Source: VGTK01 sp046327915 (GTDB lineage Bacteria; Desulfobacterota; Binatia; UBA12015). Taken from it: DNA of 64,000 nucleotides. The stretch lies in assembly GCA_046327915.1 (NCBI GenBank), contig JAXLXO010000035.1, positions 1 to 64,000 of the forward strand. Direction: 5' to 3'. Both the position numbers and the translations under genes were made by a program. Below the pieces are notes generated by a model. That model made no database searches and was not told the DNA's origin. It worked only from the letters and a program-made list of their open reading frames with translations. This document shows positions 1 through 8,590 of the stretch, piece after piece (position 1 is the stretch's first letter; each line of letters opens with the position of its first letter).

Positions 1-75
1 TCACTCCAGTGGCAGGCGCAAAGCCCTCGCGGGCACGACGTACCGGCAAGCGACGAAAGCAGCGGTGCGGCAGCC
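1..75. other. Unassigned left edge
   Basis: The 75 bases before the stop of the MFS gene show no complete reading frame, RNA gene or repeat. A TGA on the minus strand at 3..1 could end a leftward frame, but too little sequence is present to say. Confidence 0.4.
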
Positions 76-1698
76 CTACCCGATCGGCATGCGCGCGATG
101 AGGTGGCGGACGATCGGCGGTTCGGAACCGATGTGGAAGTCGCGGGCGCGGTAGCTGATGTCGCGGTCGGTGACGGTCATGCGCTCGTGCTGGCGCAGGT
201 GCTCGAGCCAGGACTCGACGAGGAAGGACTCCAGGTAGACGTTCGGCCGCGCGGTGTCGCGGAAGACGCCCCAGCGCCAGGCGCCGCTGCGGCGCCGCAT
301 GCGGCGGACGATCTCCATCGTGTCGAGGAACGCCTCCTCGCGCTCGGGATCGATCTCGTACTCGACGGACACCAGCACCGGTCCGTCGTCGTATTCCGCC
401 GCTTCCATGATCTCCTTCGCCGGCCAGCGCACCGCCGGGCTGAGATCGATGTGCGCGGTGGGCTTCAGTCGGAAGCGCTGGCTCACGACGACCGAGACGA
501 GAAGCCCCGCGCCCGCGATCTGCAGCGCGCGCGGACTTCCCTGCCGCGCGGCGACCCAGCCCCAGAGCGCGCTGCCGCCCGCGAGGCCGCCCTGCAGGAC
601 GAGCAGGTGCAGCGCGAGCGCGCGCGCCCGCACCCACGACGGCGCCACCGACTGCGTCTCCACGTTGAGGCTCGACAGCGGCGTCATCCACGCGAGCCCG
701 CACGCGACCAGCAGTGCGCACGCGAGACCGAAGCTAGGCACGACGCCGAGCAGCATGAGCACCGCCGCGAAGACCAGACCCGCGAGGTCGACGAGGCGGT
801 CGACCGCGAACAGCCCACGCAGCCGCGGCAGCGTGAACGCGCCGATCACGGCACCGATGCCGATCGCGCCGAGCAGCACGCCGTAGCCCGCGGCCTGGGT
901 CTCCATGCGCTGCTTCGCGAGGACGGGCAGCAGGGCCCACAGCGAGCTGGTGAAGAAGACGAACATCCCGACGCGCAGCAGGATGCGCTTCAGTGCGGGC
1001 GAGTGCCGCACGAAGCGCATGCCCGCTCGGATCGCGCCGAACACGTGCTCGCGCGGCAGGATCGTCACCGCGGGCTCGCGCCGCCACGCGAAGAGCACGC
1101 CGAGCACGGCGAGGAACGACGCCGCGTTCAGCAGGAACGCCGGGCCCGGTCCCATCGCCGCGACGATCAGGCCGCCGATCGCGGGACCGATCGCGCGCGC
1201 CATGTTCAGCGACGCGGAGCTGAGCGCGACCGCCGCCGGCAGCTCGCCGCGCGGGACCAGCTCCAGCGTGATCGCGAGCCACGCGGGACCGGTGAGCGCC
1301 GAGCCGAGACCCATCGCGAAGGTGAAGCCGAGGAGCCACCACGGATCGCGCAGCCCGTACACCGTCAGCACGCCGAGCGCCCCCGACGCGAGCAGCATCC
1401 ACGTCTGGGCCGCGAGCAGCAGCTTGCGGCGGTCCACCATGTCGGCGAGCGCGCCCGCCGGCAGCGCGAGAAAGACCAGCGGCAGGCTGGCCGCGGTCTG
1501 CACCAGCGCCACCATCACCGGCGAGCTCGACAGCGACGTCATGAGCCACACCGCGGCGACGCTCTGCATCCACGTGCCGACGTTGGACGTCAGCGACGCG
1601 ATCCACAACGCACGGAACATCCCCTGCCGGAGCGGCGACCATGCCGAAGCGGCGTGTGCGGGCAGCGCGGGAGCTTCTGCGTTGCGGGCGATCGTCAA
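76..1698 (-). CDS. MFS_3-type exporter with C-terminal ABM-like domain
   Basis: Predicted inner-membrane major-facilitator transporter of the EntS/DUF894 (MFS_3) type, about 540 residues. The start of the membrane part (FRALWIASLTSNVGTWMQ) and the ADMVDRRKLL loop are typical of this family. About 12 hydrophobic segments follow. The last ~110 residues (from VSVEYEIDPEREEAFLD) form a soluble ferredoxin-like domain resembling antibiotic-biosynthesis monooxygenases, which is also common in this family. I chose TTG at 1698 because relatives carry ~25 residues before FRALW and a GGA lies upstream; ATG at 1620 is the alternative. The longer open frame to 2052 runs antisense into the ABC permease and is unlikely. 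The gene is divergent from the ABC exporter. The substrate is unknown. Confidence 0.85.
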   Translation of the reverse strand: MTIARNAEAPALPAHAASAWSPLRQGMFRALWIASLTSNVGTWMQSVAAVWLMTSLSSSPVMVALVQTAASLPLVFLALPAGALADMVDRRKLLLAAQTWMLLASGALGVLTVYGLRDPWWLLGFTFAMGLGSALTGPAWLAITLELVPRGELPAAVALSSASLNMARAIGPAIGGLIVAAMGPGPAFLLNAASFLAVLGVLFAWRREPAVTILPREHVFGAIRAGMRFVRHSPALKRILLRVGMFVFFTSSLWALLPVLAKQRMETQAAGYGVLLGAIGIGAVIGAFTLPRLRGLFAVDRLVDLAGLVFAAVLMLLGVVPSFGLACALLVACGLAWMTPLSSLNVETQSVAPSWVRARALALHLLVLQGGLAGGSALWGWVAARQGSPRALQIAGAGLLVSVVVSQRFRLKPTAHIDLSPAVRWPAKEIMEAAEYDDGPVLVSVEYEIDPEREEAFLDTMEIVRRMRRRSGAWRWGVFRDTARPNVYLESFLVESWLEHLRQHERMTVTDRDISYRARDFHIGSEPPIVRHLIARMPIG

Positions 1699-1972
1699 GT
1701 TCGTTTTCCGGCGCGCCCACCGGACCGGCGCGACGCCCGTCACTCTACGAGGCGGCACCGGCAGCGGCAACGCACGCGCGCCCGGGTGCACCTTGCCATC
1801 GCGTCCCGCGGGCGCGAAACTGCCGTCGCATGTCGTCGATCCGTCACGGCGGCGCGATGGTCCCGACGCCGGCGCGACGGGCCGGCGCGAGGCTCCGCTG
1901 AGCACCCCGCAACAGGAGATCGCCGCGCCGCGCACCGACCTCGCCTGGGTCGCGAGCCGCGCCGCCGCGCGC

Positions 1973-2743
1973 GTGCGCGTCTTCTTCGGCGCGGAGAACC
2001 GCTCGCTCTTCGTGGAGCTGGTGCGGGCATCGTTCAAGAACACCGACCACAACTCGGTCGCCGGCGCGCTGTGGAGCCTGCTCGCGCCGTTCGCGATGCT
2101 GACCGCGCTGTACCTCGTCTTCCGCGAGCGCTTCGGCGAGGAGCTGAAGGCCTACCCGCTGTACCTTCTGCTCGGCATCGCGGTGGTCAACTACTTCGCG
2201 ACCGCGACCCGGCTGCTGATCACGATCCTGTTCGCGAACCGCCCGCTGCTGCTCAACACGACGGTGCCGCGCGAGACCGTGATCCTCTCGATGGTCGCGT
2301 TCCACGGCTACAAGTTCCTCGTCGAGGTGGTGCTGTGCGCGCTGCTCGCGGTGCACTACGGAACCTTCACGTGGCACGGGATGCTGGTCGCGGTGCCGCT
2401 GCTGCTCGCGTTCTTCGCGCTGGTCACCGGGATCGGCATGATCGGCGCGGTGCTGTTCAGCTTCGCGCGCGACACCGAGCACATCTGGACGCTGGTCACG
2501 CACCTGCTGATGTTCGTGACGCCGGTCTTCTACGATCTCGACACCCTGTCCGCGCCGGCGCGCTTCGTCATCTACTGGCTGAACCCGCTGACGCCGTTTC
2601 TCGTCGCGCTGCGCGGCGCGTTCATCGGCCCCCCCGCGCATCCCGGCGTCTACGTGCACGCGCTGATCATCGGCCTCGTCGTGCTGATCGGCGGCTACGC
2701 CGCGTTCCTGTCCGCGGAGAGCGCGGCGATGGAGCGCACGTGA
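1973..2743 (+). CDS. ABC-2 type polysaccharide exporter permease (Wzm-like)
   Basis: Membrane subunit of an ABC-2 exporter of the polysaccharide or polyol-phosphate type. After a short cytosolic helix (SLFVELVRASFKNTDHNSV) there are about six membrane segments, and the ordering matches Wzm/RfbA permeases. The start is uncertain. GTG at 1973 is the first conventional start near the expected N-terminus, but coding-like sequence continues upstream to a CTG at 1898 with a GAGG five bases before it, so a CTG start is possible. The stop overlaps the GTG of the ATPase gene, which suggests coupled translation. The exported glycan cannot be predicted because no glycosyltransferase cluster is adjacent. 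Confidence 0.85.
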   Translation: MRVFFGAENRSLFVELVRASFKNTDHNSVAGALWSLLAPFAMLTALYLVFRERFGEELKAYPLYLLLGIAVVNYFATATRLLITILFANRPLLLNTTVPRETVILSMVAFHGYKFLVEVVLCALLAVHYGTFTWHGMLVAVPLLLAFFALVTGIGMIGAVLFSFARDTEHIWTLVTHLLMFVTPVFYDLDTLSAPARFVIYWLNPLTPFLVALRGAFIGPPAHPGVYVHALIIGLVVLIGGYAAFLSAESAAMERT

Positions 2744-3609
2744 GCGCGCCGTCGGTCCGCCTCGAGCACGTCGCGAAGCGCTTCATGATCCCGCACACGC
2801 AGCGCACGACGCTGCGCGTGGTCAAGGCGCTGCTGCGCCGCGAGGCGCTGCGCCACGAGCTCTGGGCGCTGGAGGACGTGAGCTTCGCGCTCCAGCCCGG
2901 CGAGCGCCTCGCGCTGGTCGGACGCAACGGCTCGGGCAAGACGACGTTGCTGCGCCTGCTGTCGGGCATCCTCGCGCCGACGAGCGGCACGATCGCTCTC
3001 GCGAGCCGGCCTCGCGCGCTCTTCAGCACGTCGATCGGCTTCTCGACCGAGCTCACGGTCGCGGACAACGTCTTCCTGTTCGGTGCGATCCACGGCCTCA
3101 CGCGACGGGTTCTCGAGCCGCGCCAGGACGACATCATCGCGCGCGCCGGCATCGCGCACCTGACGCACACCCCGCTGAAGGACCTCTCCATGGGCCAGGT
3201 GCAGCGGCTCGCGCTGAGCATCTTCGCGGAGAGCACGGGGCGCTTCCTGATCTTCGACGAGGTGCTGGTCAACGTCGACCGCGGCTTCGCGCGTACCGCG
3301 GACGCGTACTTCCGGAGCCTCGCGCAGTCCGGACGCACGCTGGTGATGACGTCGCACGACCCGGCGTTCCTCGCGTCGTACTGCGATCGCGCGATCTGGA
3401 TCGACGCCGGGCGCGTGCGTCTCGACGGCGCGTTCGACGACGTCATGCGCGCGTACGAGCAGTCCTTCGAGGACGATCTCCCGGTGCCGCCGGCGGAGAT
3501 GAACGGCGCGGCGCACGAGCCCGCGCCGGAGCGGGCGCCGCTTGCGGCTCCCGACGCGCAGCCGGAACCTGTGCCGGCTCCGGCTGACACCGCGGACACC
3601 AGAAGGTGA
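2740..3609 (+). CDS. ABC transporter ATP-binding protein (Wzt-like)
   Basis: ATPase partner of the preceding permease, 289 residues. Walker A is GRNGSGKTT near residues 61-69. The signature is LSMGQ near 149, a Gly-to-Met variant common in polysaccharide exporters. Walker B is FLIFDE near 170, and the H-loop lies in MTSHDPAF. The GTG start overlaps the permease stop (GTGA). After the ATPase domain comes a ~40-residue Ala/Pro/Glu-rich tail rather than the carbohydrate-binding domain of some Wzt proteins. This tail is encoded opposite the 3' end of the convergent nei-like gene, a 167-bp antisense overlap. Confidence 0.9.
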   Translation: MSAPSVRLEHVAKRFMIPHTQRTTLRVVKALLRREALRHELWALEDVSFALQPGERLALVGRNGSGKTTLLRLLSGILAPTSGTIALASRPRALFSTSIGFSTELTVADNVFLFGAIHGLTRRVLEPRQDDIIARAGIAHLTHTPLKDLSMGQVQRLALSIFAESTGRFLIFDEVLVNVDRGFARTADAYFRSLAQSGRTLVMTSHDPAFLASYCDRAIWIDAGRVRLDGAFDDVMRAYEQSFEDDLPVPPAEMNGAAHEPAPERAPLAAPDAQPEPVPAPADTADTRR

Positions 3610-4474
3610 CGCGCGCGCTCGACGCGCGGTCGGTGCGGATCTGCGCGCTGCAGTGGAAGCACGGACGTCCGCCGCGGCGGAACACCCAGTGCCGCGTGTC
3701 CCAGCTGCGCGCGGACTCGCCGTCCTCGAGCGGACGGCTGCGGCCGCCGTTCTCGTAGCCGAAGCGCAGCATGCGCGGGATCTCGGCGAAGAGCCGGGCG
3801 CGCTCGGACGCGTCGAGCGACGACGCGCGGCGGAACGGGTGCAGCCCGAGCAGGAAGAGGATGTCGGACTTGTACTTGTTGCCGATGCCGGCGACGAAGC
3901 TCTGATCGAGCAGCAGGTCGGCGAGCGTCTTGCCGCCACGCTCGGCGAGCCGCCGTTCGACCTCGCGCACCGGCAGCGCTCCGGCGAGCGCGTCGGGTCC
4001 GAGACGCTCGATCGAGCCCGCCGCCGCGGGATCGCTCTTCGAGAAGCGCAGGATCGGGCCGTTGAACTGCACCGCGACGTGATCGGCGGTCGCGATCACG
4101 AGGCGCACGCGCGAGTCCTCGCGCACGTCGTCGACCTCGCGCCCCGCGCGGTCGTCGCGGGCAGCGTCGCGGCGACGCCACGAAACACGCGGAGGCGGCT
4201 TCGCCTTGCCCGCGTCGAAGGCGCGCCGCGTGTACGTCCGCCACTTGCCCCACATCATCATGTGGTTGTGCAGCCAGAGACCCTTCGTGAACGCGACGAC
4301 GATGTTCTTGCCGTGCGTGCGCACGGCCTTGACGCGCGTGCCGACGACGCGCGCGGCGAGCTCGTCGCCGACGGCACTCGTCCGCTTGCGCAGCTCGACG
4401 TGCTCCACCGTGCGGCCGAGCAGCACCTCGGCGATGCGGTCGGCCGTGCGGCGGACTTCGGGGCCCTCCGACAC
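3443..4474 (-). CDS. Nei/Fpg-family DNA glycosylase with Ser in place of the catalytic N-terminal Pro
   Basis: Base-excision repair DNA glycosylase/AP lyase homologue, 343 residues, closer to endonuclease VIII (Nei) than to MutM. Evidence includes the N-terminal SEGPEVRRTADRI, the THGKN beta-hairpin lysine, HNHMMMWGKW, the LLDQSFVAGIGN helix-two-turn-helix, and a zinc finger with C272/C275 and C293/C296. The family normally starts Met-Pro-Glu and uses Pro as the Schiff-base nucleophile. Here the GTG start gives Met-Ser-Glu, so Ser would be the N-terminal residue while the following Glu is kept. Beyond the zinc finger is a ~47-residue basic Pro/Ala tail that overlaps the ABC ATPase gene on the other strand. 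The second Cys pair itself lies inside that overlap. Confidence 0.85.
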   Translation of the reverse strand: MSEGPEVRRTADRIAEVLLGRTVEHVELRKRTSAVGDELAARVVGTRVKAVRTHGKNIVVAFTKGLWLHNHMMMWGKWRTYTRRAFDAGKAKPPPRVSWRRRDAARDDRAGREVDDVREDSRVRLVIATADHVAVQFNGPILRFSKSDPAAAGSIERLGPDALAGALPVREVERRLAERGGKTLADLLLDQSFVAGIGNKYKSDILFLLGLHPFRRASSLDASERARLFAEIPRMLRFGYENGGRSRPLEDGESARSWDTRHWVFRRGGRPCFHCSAQIRTDRASSARVTFWCPRCQPEPAQVPAARREPQAAPAPARARAPRRSSPPAAPGDRPRRTARTRA

Positions 4475-4531
4475 GTTCCACTGTGACGCATTCGTGTCGA
4501 CGCGCCAGAGCGCGCCCGTGCGGATCACGCA

Positions 4532-4561
4532 GCAGGACGTGCGGCACGTCGCACGTCCTGC
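4532..4561. repeat. Perfect 12-bp inverted repeat upstream of the nei-like gene
   Basis: Arms GCAGGACGTGCG (4532-4543) and CGCACGTCCTGC (4550-4561) are exact reverse complements around the 6-base loop GCACGT. The repeat lies ~58 bases upstream of the nei-like start in a 360-bp gap that otherwise holds no convincing gene. It could be an operator or a 5' leader hairpin; no run of T follows on either strand. Confidence 0.7.
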
Positions 4562-4833
4562 CCGGAGGTCGCGCGTATCGCCGCAGCCAGGCCGCGTGCA
4601 ACGAACCGGCGGAAAATCTCGTCGAACGAATTTGAACGAACCTTGCATGGCTTCCTCGTCGAGATGACCACGATGAACCAGCCCCCCATGCGACGAACAC
4701 GGCGTCCGCGCCGAAACGAAGGTCCGCGATGGCGGAATCTCGCGCGGACACGCCCCTCCACGGCACACGGATGTCGACGCGAAGGAACCGTCGCGATCAC
4801 GACGCCAACCGCCGTTGACGCGACGGCGATCCG

Positions 4834-5067
4834 ATGACCCCGCAAGGCCCGCGCGATCTCCGCGACTTCGCGCGGGAGATCGGCTACGCGGCCGTCCAGT
4901 GCCCGGACTGCCGGCACGTTCGTGTCGGGGCCGTGGTGCGAACGCCATGCGCGAACTGCGGCGGCAGCGGCCGTCTGTGGAGCAGCGCACGCGGCTCGCT
5001 CGACGACCGCGGCCTCGCGCGCCTGCACCGCCTGCACGCCGGCGGCATCGAGGAGGACGGGGCTTGA
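4834..5067 (+). CDS. Small zinc-ribbon-like protein
   Basis: A 77-residue protein with two CxxC knuckles (C23/C26 and C39/C42), the second followed by GGSG as in DnaJ-type zinc modules. It probably binds one zinc. There is no signal peptide. It is the first gene of a rightward set with the HicB-like gene 40 bases downstream and the TMTC-like gene after it. I do not recognise a named family. The start ATG lacks a strong ribosome-binding site. Confidence 0.55.
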   Translation: MTPQGPRDLRDFAREIGYAAVQCPDCRHVRVGAVVRTPCANCGGSGRLWSSARGSLDDRGLARLHRLHAGGIEEDGA

Positions 5068-5107
5068 CGAACGCGTTCCGCTGCTGGCCAATCGGCGGGA
5101 CGCGCCC

Positions 5108-5620
5108 ATGCGATACGCGGCACTCATCGATGCGCACGGCGACCGCCTGGTCGCCGACTTCCCCGACTGCCCGGGCTGCCAGGCGACCGCCGCCACGCCC
5201 GCGGAGGTCGTGGACGCCGCGCGGCGCGCGCTGCACCGCTGGCTCGAGTCCTGCCTCGTCGAGGGGACGACGCCGCCGCGGCCGTCGGTCGCCGTGGTGT
5301 CGCGCGACTGGTTCGAGTGGGTCGAGGTCGAGCCCGACCTCGCGCGACGCATGCTGCTTCGCTGGGCGGTCGCGAAGCGGATCTCGCGCGGCGAGCTGGC
5401 GCGCCGCGCCGGTCTGACCGAGGACGCCGTCGCGACACTGCAGGACGAGCGCATCCGTCCGTCGGCGGAGCTGCTCGACGGTGTCGCGCGGGCGCTCGGC
5501 GTCGTCGGTGGCTCGGCGCGCGTCCCCGCTCCCGCGCCCGAGCCACCCTCGCACGGTGCGCAGGCGAAGGGCGCGCGGCGAGCGACGGCCGCCGTGCGGC
5601 GCGCACGCGGGGCGCGATGA
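5108..5620 (+). CDS. Orphan HicB-family antitoxin-like protein
   Basis: A 170-residue protein. The N-terminal ~60 residues (MRYAALIDAHGDRLVADFPD then CPGCQATAATPAEV) have the partial RNase-H fold pattern of HicB antitoxins. The C-terminal half has a helix-turn-helix (SRGELARRAGLTEDAVATL) that would bind DNA. HicB normally neutralises a HicA toxin, but no HicA-like frame is adjacent: the upstream gene is a zinc ribbon and the downstream gene a membrane protein. It may therefore act as a regulator. Its stop overlaps the next start (ATGA). A basic Ala/Arg tail follows the helix-turn-helix. Confidence 0.7.
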   Translation: MRYAALIDAHGDRLVADFPDCPGCQATAATPAEVVDAARRALHRWLESCLVEGTTPPRPSVAVVSRDWFEWVEVEPDLARRMLLRWAVAKRISRGELARRAGLTEDAVATLQDERIRPSAELLDGVARALGVVGGSARVPAPAPEPPSHGAQAKGARRATAAVRRARGAR

Positions 5621-7500
5621 GCACGACGGTGCAGTCGGAGACGCGCGCGTCCGTGGACGCGCCCGCTGCGGAGCGTGCGGCTCTCGCGGCCGTGCCGCGC
5701 AGCACGCCGCTCGTGTGCGCGGCGCTCTTCGCGGTCACGCTCCTTCTGTTCGGCCGCGCGGCGACGTTCGAGTTCCTGAACTACGACGACGCCGAGTACG
5801 TCGTCGACAACCCCGGTCTCCGGCTGGGCGTCGGACTCGATGCGGTGCGCTGGGCCTTCACCAACGTCCAGTCGTCGAACTGGCATCCGGTGACGTGGCT
5901 GTCGCATGCGCTCGACGTGACGCTGTTCGGCATGGAGCCCGGCGCGCACCACGCGGTCAACGTGCTGCTGCACGCGCTGAACGCGGTGCTCGCATTCCTC
6001 ATGCTGCACCGCGCCACCGGCGCGTTCTGGACCAGCGCCGCATGTGCCGCGCTGTTCGCATGGCATCCGCTACGCGCGGAGTCGGTTGCATGGGTGTCGG
6101 AGCGGAAGGACGTGCTGAGCGCGTTCTTCTTCCTGCTCTCGCTGTGGGCCTGGTCGGGCTGGGCGCGCGACGACGTGGACGCGCGCGCGGGCGGTGCCGC
6201 CGACGCACGCAGCGCGCGCAGCGCGTGGTACGTGCTGGCACTCGTCGCGTTCGCGCTCGGCCTGCTCGCCAAGGCAATGCTGGTCACCCTGCCGTTCGTG
6301 CTGCTGCTGCTCGACGCGTGGCCGTTCGCGCGCGCGCGCCGCGCGCGGATTCCGGCGCTGCTGCTGGAGAAGCTGCCGTTCTTCGCGCTCACGCTCGCGT
6401 CCGCGGTCGCGACCTACCTTGCGCAGGACACCGCCGGCGCCACGTTCAAGTCGATCCCGCTCGACCTCCGCGTCGCCAACGCGGCGATCTCGGTCGTGCG
6501 CTACCTCGGGACGTTCGTCTGGCCGTTCGGGCTGTCGGTGATCTACCCGTATCCGGCGACGTGGCCGGCGGGCGCCGTCGCCGCCGCGCTGGCCGTGCTC
6601 CTGTGTTTGACGGGCGTGGCGCTGTGGCAGGCGCGGACGCGTCCGTGGATCCTGGTCGGCTGGCTGTGGTTCCTCGGCATGCTCGTGCCGGTGATCGGCA
6701 TCGTGCAGGTCGGCATCCAGGCGATGGCGGACCGCTACACCTACCTTCCGATCCTCGGCCTGCAGATCGCGCTGCTCTGGACGCTGCGCGACTGGGCGCG
6801 CGACGCCGGGCGCGTGCGCATCGCGACCGGGGCGATCGCGGTGCTGCTGCTCTTCCTCGCGGTGCGCGCGTGGCAGCAGGTCGGCGTGTGGCGGAGCTCG
6901 ATCACGCTCTTCGGCCACGCGACCGAGGTGACCGACGACAACTACCTCGCGTACAGCAACCTCGGCATGGCACTCGTCGCCGCGGAGCGCTTTCCCGAGG
7001 CCGAGCAGAGCTTCCGCCGCGTGCTCGAGATCGACCCGCCGCACTTCCCCGAGAAGACCATGTGGGAGAACGACTACATGGTCCGCTACGCGCTCGCCGT
7101 CACGCTGATCCGTCAGGGACGCTACGACGAGGCCGGCGAGCAGCTCTCGCGCGTGCTCGAGCGCGTGCCCGACTACCTCGACGCGAACAGCCACTACGGC
7201 GCGATCCTCGCGATGCAGGGACGCCTCGACGATGCGCGCGTGCGCTTCACCGCTGCGGTGGAGAACCACCCCGACAGCGTGCCCGCACAGTCGAACCTCG
7301 CGCGGCTCGATCTCGTGCAGGGCCACGCCGACGCCGCCGTGCGCGGCTACCGGCGCGTCATCGAGCTCGCACCGACGGACGCGTCGGCGCACTGCGGGCT
7401 CGCGCAGGCACTCGTCGCGCAGGGACAGACGGACGAGGCAGCACGCCACCGCGCCGAGGCGGGACGACTCACCGGCGATCCGGCCGCCTGTCCAGGCTGA
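5617..7500 (+). CDS. TMTC-like membrane protein with C-terminal TPR repeats
   Basis: A 627-residue integral membrane protein. Residues ~30-430 have about ten hydrophobic segments and motifs seen in bacterial TMTC/GT-C-like proteins: FLNYDDAEYVVDN (the DD region of the first loop), HPVTWLSHALDV, HPLRAESVAWVSERKD and MADRYTYLP. This fold resembles lipid-linked-sugar-dependent O-mannosyltransferases. From about residue 440 come at least four TPR units (for example YLAYSNLGMALVAAERFPEA). Likely a periplasm-facing glycosyltransferase, substrate unknown. Translation is coupled to the HicB-like gene through ATGA. Confidence 0.8.
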   Translation: MSTTVQSETRASVDAPAAERAALAAVPRSTPLVCAALFAVTLLLFGRAATFEFLNYDDAEYVVDNPGLRLGVGLDAVRWAFTNVQSSNWHPVTWLSHALDVTLFGMEPGAHHAVNVLLHALNAVLAFLMLHRATGAFWTSAACAALFAWHPLRAESVAWVSERKDVLSAFFFLLSLWAWSGWARDDVDARAGGAADARSARSAWYVLALVAFALGLLAKAMLVTLPFVLLLLDAWPFARARRARIPALLLEKLPFFALTLASAVATYLAQDTAGATFKSIPLDLRVANAAISVVRYLGTFVWPFGLSVIYPYPATWPAGAVAAALAVLLCLTGVALWQARTRPWILVGWLWFLGMLVPVIGIVQVGIQAMADRYTYLPILGLQIALLWTLRDWARDAGRVRIATGAIAVLLLFLAVRAWQQVGVWRSSITLFGHATEVTDDNYLAYSNLGMALVAAERFPEAEQSFRRVLEIDPPHFPEKTMWENDYMVRYALAVTLIRQGRYDEAGEQLSRVLERVPDYLDANSHYGAILAMQGRLDDARVRFTAAVENHPDSVPAQSNLARLDLVQGHADAAVRGYRRVIELAPTDASAHCGLAQALVAQGQTDEAARHRAEAGRLTGDPAACPG

Positions 7501-7503
7501 AGG

Positions 7504-8184
7504 CTAGGCCGCGCCCGCGGTACGCGTGCGCTCGAGCCCGACGATCTCGATCGACGTCAGCGTCTTGTGGCGGATGTTGAGGCTCACCAGCAGTGCCGTG
7601 AGTCCCTCGACGTAGCGCGCGAGGCGCAGCGGACCGGTGTCGATCGCACGCAGCCCGGGAATGTGCTCGACCAGACGTGCGACCTCGCGCCGCGCGAGCT
7701 CGTCGTCGCCGCACAGAAGCACGTCGCTCGGCACCGGGTGCGCGAGATCCTGCAGCTCGTCGCTGGGCACGTTCTTGAACGCGCACACCACGCGCGCGGT
7801 CGGCACGCGCGCCTGGATCAGCTCGCTCACCGACGGCGCACCGGCGACCGCCTCGAGCTCGGCGACGCGTTTCTTGACGGTGAGCGGAACCATCGCGTCG
7901 ATGACGATCTTGCCGGCGAGGTGCGGCGCGCCATGCTCGAGGAACGGCTCGATCCCGCCGACCGGAAGCGTGAGGACGATCCGGTCCGCGAGCGCGGCCG
8001 CTTCGTCGTTCTCGCGCCCCTCGACCGACGCGTTGCGCACCGCGGCGCGCACCTTCGCGGCCGCCTCCTGCGCGCGCTCGGGAACGCGAGAGCCGATCAC
8101 GACGGCCTCGCCCGCAGCGGCGAAGCGCAGCGCCAGGCCGAGTCCCTGCGCTCCGGTCCCTCCGAGAATGGCAAGTCTGCTCAC
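7504..8184 (-). CDS. npdG: NADPH-dependent F420 reductase-like protein
   Basis: Predicted F420H2:NADP oxidoreductase, which transfers hydride between NADPH and the deazaflavin F420. The N-terminal dinucleotide-binding motif AILGGTGAQGLGLALRFA and the following VIGSR, which selects NADPH, are characteristic. The core has KIVIDAMVPL and VCAFKNVPS, as in this family. GTG at 8184 gives the usual very short N-terminus; an in-frame ATG at 8211 would add nine residues with no ribosome-binding site. It converges on the TMTC-like gene with a 3-base gap. A luciferase-like F420-type oxidoreductase lies 2.2 kb away, consistent with F420 use. Confidence 0.85.
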   Translation of the reverse strand: MSRLAILGGTGAQGLGLALRFAAAGEAVVIGSRVPERAQEAAAKVRAAVRNASVEGRENDEAAALADRIVLTLPVGGIEPFLEHGAPHLAGKIVIDAMVPLTVKKRVAELEAVAGAPSVSELIQARVPTARVVCAFKNVPSDELQDLAHPVPSDVLLCGDDELARREVARLVEHIPGLRAIDTGPLRLARYVEGLTALLVSLNIRHKTLTSIEIVGLERTRTAGAA

Positions 8185-8309
8185 GGCATCACCATAACTG
8201 CTGGGCGTCATTTGGAGAACGGTTGATTTCGCCAGTGTGTCATCTTCGACACTGCGTTTCAGTACGGCCCGAAGCCCGCCGATAGCGTTGGTAGAGGCAT
8301 CGAGAGCAC

Positions 8310-8474
8310 ATGAAAAGCTTCGTCTACGGACTCCTGATGGGTGCCGCCTGCGCGTACGTCTACGTGAGCCACGGGGCCCTCATCGAGTCGACCTTCGACT
8401 CCATGATCGCCTGGCGTTCCTCCGCGCAATCGTCGATCGCGGGCTACGGCGGAACCGCGAAGAAGGCGCACTGA
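8310..8474 (+). CDS. Small single-TM protein
   Basis: A 54-residue frame starting MKSFVYGLLMGAACAYVYVS with one N-terminal hydrophobic segment, then a short polar tail ending GGTAKKAH. A GAG-rich sequence precedes the ATG. The gene sits alone between two leftward genes. No family is recognised; a membrane-anchored peptide is the likely nature. Confidence 0.5.
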   Translation: MKSFVYGLLMGAACAYVYVSHGALIESTFDSMIAWRSSAQSSIAGYGGTAKKAH

Positions 8475-8590
8475 CGCCGCTCGACAGCGGCCGGCCCTTA
8501 CACGTCCCGCCCGCAAGGGTGGAACGCGCACGGCCCGGCTCCATCTGACGAACGCCATCGCACACCCGCTGGCGCTCGACGGAGGCCCCG

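Noticed and set aside
103..2739. Upstream extension of the ABC ATPase frame
   Set aside because: It runs antisense through the MFS gene and through the permease in another frame; the GTGA overlap at 2740 is a better start.
4643..4837. 64-codon frame in the 4475-4833 gap
   Set aside because: Arg/Thr-rich, no recognised domain and no good ribosome-binding site.
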